This document shows, piece by piece, positions 58,991-64,000 of a stretch of 64,000 nucleotides of DNA. Position 1 is the stretch's first letter. Each line of letters begins with the position of its first letter. The notes below the pieces were generated by a model. It made no database searches. It worked only from the letters and a program-made list of their open reading frames with translations, and had not been told where the DNA came from. This DNA is from Thainema sp966674685 (GTDB lineage Bacteria > Cyanobacteriota > Cyanobacteriia > Phormidesmidales > Phormidesmidaceae), in assembly GCA_966674685.1 (NCBI GenBank), contig CBKWJC010000020.1, positions 13,298 to 77,297 on the forward strand. Direction: 5' to 3'. The position numbers were made by a program, and so were the translations under genes.

Positions 58991-60598
58991 TCAACCCTGA
59001 ACTGCCCAGGTGACAATGGCTTGGGTGAGGCCGTCTAGGGTGTATTCTTGGGCTTCGATATCAACGCGACCGAGTAGTTCCATGCAGGCTTGAGAGGTTT
59101 GGGGGCCAATGGAGGCGATGCAGACAGATTGGAGCCAGCGATCCTGTAGAGAGAGTTCTGGGGCTGACTCGATCAGTTGGCAAAAGTTTTTGACGGTTTT
59201 GGAGCTGGCAAAGGTAATCACATTAATCTGCCCAGACTTCAGAGCATGGAGAGCATCGGCATCAATTTGCTCAGGACAGCCGGATTCGTAGGCGGGAACT
59301 TCGACGACTTCAGCACCGCGATCGCAAAATTCCTGCACCAGTAACTCTCGCCCACCCGTTTCCACACGGGGAAATAGCAGGCGTAACCCTTTGAAATCTT
59401 CAGCGGGAAACGATTCCACCATTGAATCGGCGACATAGTTAGGCGGAACGAAATCGGGCTGGAGTCCTTTTTCAGTCAGGACTTTGGCGGTTTTCTTGCC
59501 CACGACCGCAATGCGTAAGCTAGCCAGCGATCGCGTATCTAAACCCTGTTCGAGCAATCGCTGAAAGAAGTAGTTGACGCCATTGCTAGAGGTGAGAATC
59601 AGCCAGTCGAAGGTATCAATTTCTGCGATCGCACGATCTAACTCAGTCCAACTGGAGGGGGGCGTAATCTCCAGAGCTGGCATGTCTACCGTCTTGGCTC
59701 CCTGCGCGATCAGCAGATCATTAAACTGGCTGGACTGTCCGGCGGAGCGAGTGACGAGAACGGTGCAGTCTTTCAGCGGCAGAGTTTGCGTTTGCATGGA
59801 CGGTTGCATGGATGGTATCGGCATCAGCGGGGGTTCGGGCGATTTCAAAATGGAATGCAGGCGGACAACTTCACCAATGACCACAACGCTGGGCGAAAGG
59901 CGGATGCCCTGGGTCTCCCGTGCAACTCGGCCCAGTTCGCTAATCCAAACCTGCTGCTGGGGATGGGCCGCCCAGCGAATCACGGCCACTGGCGTAGAGG
60001 CTAGTTTACCCTGTCGCTGAAGCCGCTCGGTAATGTCGGCCAGATTGCGCGTCCCCATCAGCACCACCAGCGTTTCCATGCGGGCCAAGGCTGACCAGTC
60101 GAGGGAATCCGGATCATGACCGGTGATCACAGCGAAGCTACGGCTCACCACCGGATCGGTTAATGGAATACCCAGTAACAGCGGTGCCGCTAGGGCTGAG
60201 GAAATACCCGGCACTACCTCAAATCGACAGTTGGTTTGCTGCAATGCCTGAATTTCTTCGGCACAGCGCCCATAGATAAACGGGTCGCCACTTTTGAGCC
60301 GCACCACTTGCTTCCCAGCGAGGCACTGATCCACCAGTAAGCGATTAATCTCTGCCTGGGATGTACTGGGTCTGCCGCCACGCTTGCCTACCTCAAAGGT
60401 TTGACAATCGGCTGGCACCAGGGACATCAGCGCCGGATCGATCAGGGCATCGTAAACCAGCACCTCAGCCTGGGACAGTAGCTCCTGCGCCCGCACGGTT
60501 AAATATGCGATCGCACCTGGCCCCGCACCCACAAGATAGACTTTGCCCTGGCGTACGTTGCCCTGACGTATAGATGTGCTGCCTGACCAATTTGTCAT
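58991..60598 (-). CDS. cobA: Uroporphyrinogen-III methyltransferase/synthase fusion
   Basis: A 535-residue fusion for tetrapyrrole synthesis. Residues about 15-260 are SUMT (CobA): KVYLVGAGPGAIAYLTVRAQ, VYDALI, VRLKSGDPFIYGRCAEEIQA, VVPGISSALAAPLLLGIPLT and VLMGTRNLADI. It methylates uroporphyrinogen III at C2 and C7 towards siroheme and cobalamin. Residues about 275-530 are uroporphyrinogen-III synthase (HemD): TVLVTRSAGQSSQFNDLLIA, FDWLILTSSNGVNYFFQRL, VITFASSKTVKNF. The fusion couples formation of uroporphyrinogen III to its methylation, and occurs in other bacteria too. Start ATG at 60598. Confidence 0.95.
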   Translation of the reverse strand: MTNWSGSTSIRQGNVRQGKVYLVGAGPGAIAYLTVRAQELLSQAEVLVYDALIDPALMSLVPADCQTFEVGKRGGRPSTSQAEINRLLVDQCLAGKQVVRLKSGDPFIYGRCAEEIQALQQTNCRFEVVPGISSALAAPLLLGIPLTDPVVSRSFAVITGHDPDSLDWSALARMETLVVLMGTRNLADITERLQRQGKLASTPVAVIRWAAHPQQQVWISELGRVARETQGIRLSPSVVVIGEVVRLHSILKSPEPPLMPIPSMQPSMQTQTLPLKDCTVLVTRSAGQSSQFNDLLIAQGAKTVDMPALEITPPSSWTELDRAIAEIDTFDWLILTSSNGVNYFFQRLLEQGLDTRSLASLRIAVVGKKTAKVLTEKGLQPDFVPPNYVADSMVESFPAEDFKGLRLLFPRVETGGRELLVQEFCDRGAEVVEVPAYESGCPEQIDADALHALKSGQINVITFASSKTVKNFCQLIESAPELSLQDRWLQSVCIASIGPQTSQACMELLGRVDIEAQEYTLDGLTQAIVTWAVQG

Positions 60599-60812
60599 TC
60601 CGAACGTCCTAAACGTTGCTCTTAACTTTGCGTTTATAGCCGCAATCTCACGACTATGGCTATCGGATCACAGATATAACAAACTGTATCGTTTCCTAAA
60701 TCTCAGTCCCGTTTCCGAAACAGTTCGCAAAATCGAAGAATCCAGCACGATACAATGCTTGGGAATCTTAGCGGCAGCGTCTCGCTAATTACTGACGAAC
60801 TGTGAGCAAACT

Positions 60813-61277
60813 ATGACCACGGCCATCGAATTGCCCAATGCTTCCGATTTGACCACCGATGCGTATATCGTGATTGGTCTAGCAACCTGCTATCTCAAAG
60901 AAGATGGCGAAATTGAAGAAGTCCAGATGGTTGAACCGATTCCCTCTGCCGCGCTGGAAGCCTTGTTTAAGAATATTCCAACCTCCTACAGCCATGCGAT
61001 CGCAACTACCCTCGGTGCCGTTGTTGACGCCAAAACCATGAAAATTCCCGATAGCTTCCCGGCATCAGCTCAGTTTTGCCCCGATTTTGTCGAACGGGCA
61101 CTGGCAGCGGCGCGCACCTATCAGTCTCGTCCAGAAGCGCAGAACTTGATTCCAATCGGCACAACCAAAGCCGATTTCAACTACTCAACCGAGAAAAAGC
61201 GGGTTCTCAACGCCGATCACGTTGTCAAAACCGAAGACAACGTCAAGCAACATGCATACACGCACCAAGTACTCTAG
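60813..61277 (+). CDS. Conserved cyanobacterial protein, unknown
   Basis: Not recognised. 154 residues, soluble, acidic at the start: AIELPNASDLTTDAYIVIGL then ATCYLKEDGEIEEVQMVEPI, followed by a helical stretch (PSAALEALFKNIPTSYSHAI) and a charged end (STEKKRVLNADHVVKTEDN). The orderly, low-gap composition and presence of HIP1 suggest a native conserved gene. It is divergent from cobA with a 214-bp spacer; a tetrapyrrole link is only positional. Confidence 0.7.
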   Translation: MTTAIELPNASDLTTDAYIVIGLATCYLKEDGEIEEVQMVEPIPSAALEALFKNIPTSYSHAIATTLGAVVDAKTMKIPDSFPASAQFCPDFVERALAAARTYQSRPEAQNLIPIGTTKADFNYSTEKKRVLNADHVVKTEDNVKQHAYTHQVL

Positions 61278-61293
61278 GTTCCAGGCTTAATCC

Positions 61294-61422
61294 CGTAGGT
61301 TGGGTTGAGCCACGCGAAACCAACAATCCCTAGTTGACCGCTGATTGCGTAGGTTGATATTGAGTTTGTGAGCCTAAATGTCGCTGAAAGATATTGGGTT
61401 TCCTTCGTCAACCCAACCTACG
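61294..61422. repeat. Element with 15-bp terminal inverted repeats
   Basis: CGTAGGTTGGGTTGA (61294-61308) and its exact complement (61408-61422). Text of the GTAGGTTGGGTTGAG/CGAAACCAACA type is a widespread bacterial intergenic repeat. Spans most of the spacer before the GST gene. Confidence 0.75.
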
Positions 61423-61502
61423 TAATTGTGACGAATCAGTTCAGGCTCATAATAGAACGCGGTGGGCAGTGCCCATTCATGTATTAACGAAGACGAGACA
61501 TT

Positions 61503-62057
61503 ATGCTGAAGCTTTATGGTGGAGCGCGCAGTCGGGCTTCGATTGTGCAGTGGTATTTGGAAGAGTTACAGGTTCCTTACGAGTTTGTCACGCTCGATTT
61601 TCAGGCAGGGGAACAGCGACAGCCGCCATTTTTGGCGATCAATCCCTTTGGCAAAGTGCCCGCGATCGCAGATGGGAACTTAAAGCTGTGGGAATCGGGT
61701 GCTATTCTGCTGTATTTGGCAGAGAAGTACGGCAATGAAGCAACTACTGTTGAGCAGCGAGCTGTTTTGGCGCAGTGGGTACTGTTTGCCAACGCGACCC
61801 TAGGCCCTGGTGTATTTGTGGAGACCAGCCGCGAAAAGGAAATGCCGCGTTTGTTTTCAGCCCTGAATCAGCATTTTGAAACAGCTCAATACATCATTGG
61901 CAACCAGTTTGGCGCGGCTGATGTTGCAGTCGGTTCCTACCTGGCCTATATCCCGATGATGCTCCAGATTGGCTACGACGACTATCCTGCGATCGCAGAT
62001 TATGTGCAGCGGATGACCTCGCGTCCGGCCTTCCAGAAAACCATTGGTGCCCGCTAG
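61503..62057 (+). CDS. Glutathione S-transferase family protein
   Basis: A 184-residue GST. N-terminal thioredoxin-fold half: LKLYGGARSRASIVQWYLEE, LDFQAGEQRQPPFLAINPFG with KVPAIADG, and LWESGAILLYLAEKYG (Glu-Ser that holds the glutathione gamma-glutamyl group). C-terminal helical half: QYIIGNQFGAADVAVGSYLA with the family N-capping motif. Shorter than typical GSTs (about 200-220), mainly in the C-terminal helices. The zinc-ribbon gene begins 11 bp after the stop, so the two are co-transcribed. Confidence 0.9.
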   Translation: MLKLYGGARSRASIVQWYLEELQVPYEFVTLDFQAGEQRQPPFLAINPFGKVPAIADGNLKLWESGAILLYLAEKYGNEATTVEQRAVLAQWVLFANATLGPGVFVETSREKEMPRLFSALNQHFETAQYIIGNQFGAADVAVGSYLAYIPMMLQIGYDDYPAIADYVQRMTSRPAFQKTIGAR

Positions 62058-62068
62058 CTCTCCCTCTC

Positions 62069-62419
62069 ATGTCGAACTGCCCTCGCTGCCATCAACCCGT
62101 AGATCCTCAAGCGATTGAATGTCCCTACTGTCGGACATCGCTGAAGGCGTACGGTCATCCCGGTATGCCCCTGCATCGCTCGGATACAGGCGATTACCTG
62201 TGCAAAACCTGCGTCTACGATGCCGACGACACCTGCACTTATCCCCAGCGCCCTTACGCGACTGAGTGCCTACTGTATACCGATATCAATCAGCCCAGCA
62301 CCATTACGCCCCCACCGCTCAGCCAGCGCGCTCAGCTACGGCTCTGGCTCCGCCGCAACGGCATCTGGGTATTCCTAGCTATATTGATTGGAATTAGCCT
62401 ATTGATGGCTCTCAATTAG
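62069..62419 (+). CDS. Zinc-ribbon protein with C-terminal membrane helix
   Basis: A 116-residue protein. N-terminal ribbon CPRCHQPVDPQAIECPYC (C4, C7, C18, C21), a second cluster DYLCKTCVYDADDTCTYPQR with a later Cys in ATECLLY, and a terminal membrane helix IWVFLAILIGISLLMAL. It is probably a tail-anchored, metal-binding protein; function unknown. The IS copy is inserted at the stop codon: the TA comes from the target and the G from the IS. The original sequence, restored from the right flank, also reads TAG there, so the protein is unchanged. Confidence 0.8.
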   Translation: MSNCPRCHQPVDPQAIECPYCRTSLKAYGHPGMPLHRSDTGDYLCKTCVYDADDTCTYPQRPYATECLLYTDINQPSTITPPPLSQRAQLRLWLRRNGIWVFLAILIGISLLMALN

Positions 62420-63837
62420 TCGTCCCTGAAAAACTATCTAAAGCTAGACAGGATGGGGATTATCGGGCTTAAGAGAAGCTGTAAAATAACCAGAAAATCG
62501 AGTTTCATGTGAAAAAACTGGTGAAATGAGTCGTGGATTTGGTCGCCAAAGCGAGTCATCCTCTGCCCCTAAACCACTGTTGAAAGACCAGTTGAATCTG
62601 GAGCATCCCTTAGTCAAACTGGCTCATGCGGTGGATTGGCAGGCATTTGAGCAGGACTTTAACAAGCCTGTGGGTAGTGAGGGAGGGCGTCCCCCCTTGC
62701 CCACTCGGCTGATGGTGGGGTTGCATTACTTGAAAGCCCTCTATGACGAAAGTGATGAATCGGTCGTAGCCAAATGGGTTGAAAATCCATATTGGCAATA
62801 CTTTTGCGGGGAAGAGACCTTTCAGCATGAGTTGCCCTGCCATGCGAGCAGTTTGCCCAAGTGGCGCAAGCGCATCGGTGTAAAGGGGATGGAGAAACTG
62901 CTCCAACAGGTGTTGAGCACGGCGATGAATCAGCGGGCATTGAAGCCATCCGAGATTGCCCAGGTGAGTGTCGATACGACGGTGCAACCCAAAGCCATTG
63001 CCTTTCCCACCGATGCTCGCTTGTATGACAAAGCCAGACGAGCGTTGGTGCGCTTGGCGCAGAAACACTCCATCAAGCTGCGTCAAAGTTATGTGCGCTT
63101 AGGCAAGCAAGCGCTGTTTCGACAGAGCCGCTATGCGGCAGCCCGACAGGGCAGACGAGCACGGCAACAGACTCGCAAGCTGCGCACCTATCTAGGACGA
63201 GTGATGCGTGACCTCGAACGCAAGCTCCAACCGTTGCCCCAAGACGCGCAAGCTCTTCTAGAGAGAGCCAGACACATTCATGACCAACAGCCACAAGATT
63301 CGGGCAAACTCTACAGTGTCCATGCACCCGAAGTCGAATGCATTGCCAAAGGCAAAGTACACAAACGCTATGAGTTTGGCTGCAAAGTGGTGCTTGTGAC
63401 CACTCAGATGAGCAACTGGATTGTCGCCGTTGATGCCGTGCATGGCAATCCCTATGATGGGGCAACTCTCAAAGAGGCCCTGACTCAAACGGAGCGGCTG
63501 ACCACCATCAAGCCGAAGCAAGCGGTTGTGGAAAAGGGTTTCCGGGGAACGGCTCACCATCCAACCGATGTGCAGGTGTGGGTTGCGGGCACCCGCAAGC
63601 TGACCCGCACTCTCCAGCGATTGTTCAAACGCCGCAATGCCATTGAGCCGGTTATTGCTCATACCAAACAGGACCATGCTCTCAAGCGCAACTACTTGCA
63701 AGGAGTCGATGGAGACCGCATCAATGCTTTACTGGCAGGCTGTGGGTTCAATTTACGCAAGCTGCTTCATTTCTTTTGGGCGTCTCCTCGACCTACGGTC
63801 TAGGCGATCGCCTAAACGACAGTTTTTCAGGGACGAC
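62419..63837 (+). mobile_element. Intact IS5-like insertion sequence, 1419 bp
   Basis: Perfect 17-bp terminal inverted repeats GTCGTCCCTGAAAAACT (62419-62435) and complement (63821-63837). Direct repeats CAATTA flank it on both sides (62413-62418 and 63838-63843). One transposase gene fills it. Intact ends, ORF and target duplication indicate recent movement. Confidence 0.93.
62526..63803 (+). CDS. IS5-family DDE transposase
   Basis: A 425-residue transposase. The N-terminal DUF772-type region reads RPPLPTRLMVGLHYLKALYD and WVENPYWQYFCGEETFQHEL. The catalytic triad is likely the Asp in QVSVDTTVQPKAIAFPTDAR, the Asp in WIVAVDAVHGNPYDGATLKE, and the Glu in RNAIEPVIAHTKQDHALKRN. A very basic insertion between the first two Asp residues (QSRYAAARQGRRARQQTRKL) is as in the larger IS5 subgroups. 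VVEKGFRGTAHH replaces the usual D-GYRG, a mild variation. Fully open. Confidence 0.95.
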   Translation: MSRGFGRQSESSSAPKPLLKDQLNLEHPLVKLAHAVDWQAFEQDFNKPVGSEGGRPPLPTRLMVGLHYLKALYDESDESVVAKWVENPYWQYFCGEETFQHELPCHASSLPKWRKRIGVKGMEKLLQQVLSTAMNQRALKPSEIAQVSVDTTVQPKAIAFPTDARLYDKARRALVRLAQKHSIKLRQSYVRLGKQALFRQSRYAAARQGRRARQQTRKLRTYLGRVMRDLERKLQPLPQDAQALLERARHIHDQQPQDSGKLYSVHAPEVECIAKGKVHKRYEFGCKVVLVTTQMSNWIVAVDAVHGNPYDGATLKEALTQTERLTTIKPKQAVVEKGFRGTAHHPTDVQVWVAGTRKLTRTLQRLFKRRNAIEPVIAHTKQDHALKRNYLQGVDGDRINALLAGCGFNLRKLLHFFWASPRPTV

Positions 63838-64000
63838 CAATTAGTGTCCAGTAGGGAAGAATGGCCTCGCTTTTTGGGGCTACTGCTTATACATAAATCT
63901 CCTAGACTTCGTTTCAACGTTGAAATCCCCCTAGCCCCCCTTAAAAAGCAGGGCTGATTTATTGAAGAAAGGAAAATAGACGGGGGATATCGTGAGCTAA
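63838..64000. other. Right flank of IS, no gene
   Basis: Begins with the target repeat CAATTA. At about 63929-63955 it contains AATCCCCCTAGCCCCCCTTA, a variant of the C-rich repeat text seen in the element at 35755-35884. Nothing coding is supported before the window ends. Confidence 0.5.

Noticed and set aside
1..64000. tRNA and rRNA genes
   Set aside because: No clear cloverleaf with a GGTTCRANYCC-type T arm, CCA end or rRNA text was found on reading both strands; a tRNAscan run would settle it.

Overview
The window reads as a chromosome segment of a non-marine, probably filamentous cyanobacterium. Lineage markers are the very frequent HIP1 octamer GCGATCGC, a CruP/CruA-type lycopene cyclase, a photosystem II S4-domain protein, a high-light-inducible protein, an SbtA-family permease, pentapeptide repeats and several large PAS/GAF/GGDEF/EAL signalling proteins. 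The genus cannot be fixed from sequence alone; the Leptolyngbya-like grade is a guess. No rRNA, tRNA or CRISPR array was found.

Layout. 0.4-3 kb: SbtA-like permease and SirB1 protein. 3.2-4.3 kb: two AT-rich membrane-protein genes. 4.3-8.2 kb: Cys-rich protein, LCM-type methyltransferase, CruP-like flavoprotein, membrane protein. 8.4-10 kb: an accessory pair, a J-domain protein and an HNH-like protein. 10.4-17 kb: four-carbon sugar-acid kinase, membrane protein, Hsp33, GAF protein, pentapeptide protein and an unknown conserved protein. 17.5-19.8 kb: frameshifted Uma2 gene and an AT-rich, HIP1-free two-gene module (soluble protein plus four-helix membrane protein). 19.9-33.9 kb: mostly housekeeping (PepN, CsbD pair, Rpe, fructosamine kinase, M16 peptidase, HisD, SdhB-type iron-sulfur subunit) with a kinase-like/PstS-like fusion and a Nif11 peptide. 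34.3-37.9 kb: Hlip, PdxA, PSII S4 protein, YebC and a 42-residue gene. 38-45.6 kb: two overlapping genes for a giant hybrid histidine kinase and a REC-PAS-PAS-GGDEF-EAL protein, very probably one signalling unit. 46.8-49.3 kb: tandem MscS channels. 49.6-54.7 kb: response regulator, type IIA topoisomerase subunit A, M15-like peptidase with four N-terminal repeats. 56.3-62.4 kb: CHASE2-GGDEF-EAL, CobA-HemD fusion, a conserved protein, a GST and a zinc-ribbon membrane protein. An intact IS5-like element (62419-63837) closes the window.

The most unusual signal is between the genes. At least ten loci carry long, often perfect inverted repeats (arms 13-32 bp). Some are clearly related by their flanks, yet their arms differ and remain self-complementary, so both arms changed together. 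At least three families of small hairpin or MITE-like elements can be separated, and two intergenic blocks (45.6-46.7 and 54.7-56.3 kb) are largely built from them. A second layer is purine-rich 10-11 bp minisatellite-like text shared by several intergenic regions.

The best candidates for an undescribed system are the AT-rich module at 18209-19772 (possibly a membrane-effector defence system) and the J-domain/HNH pair at 8384-10044. Both functions are inferences. All calls come from reading the sequence; no database search was run.
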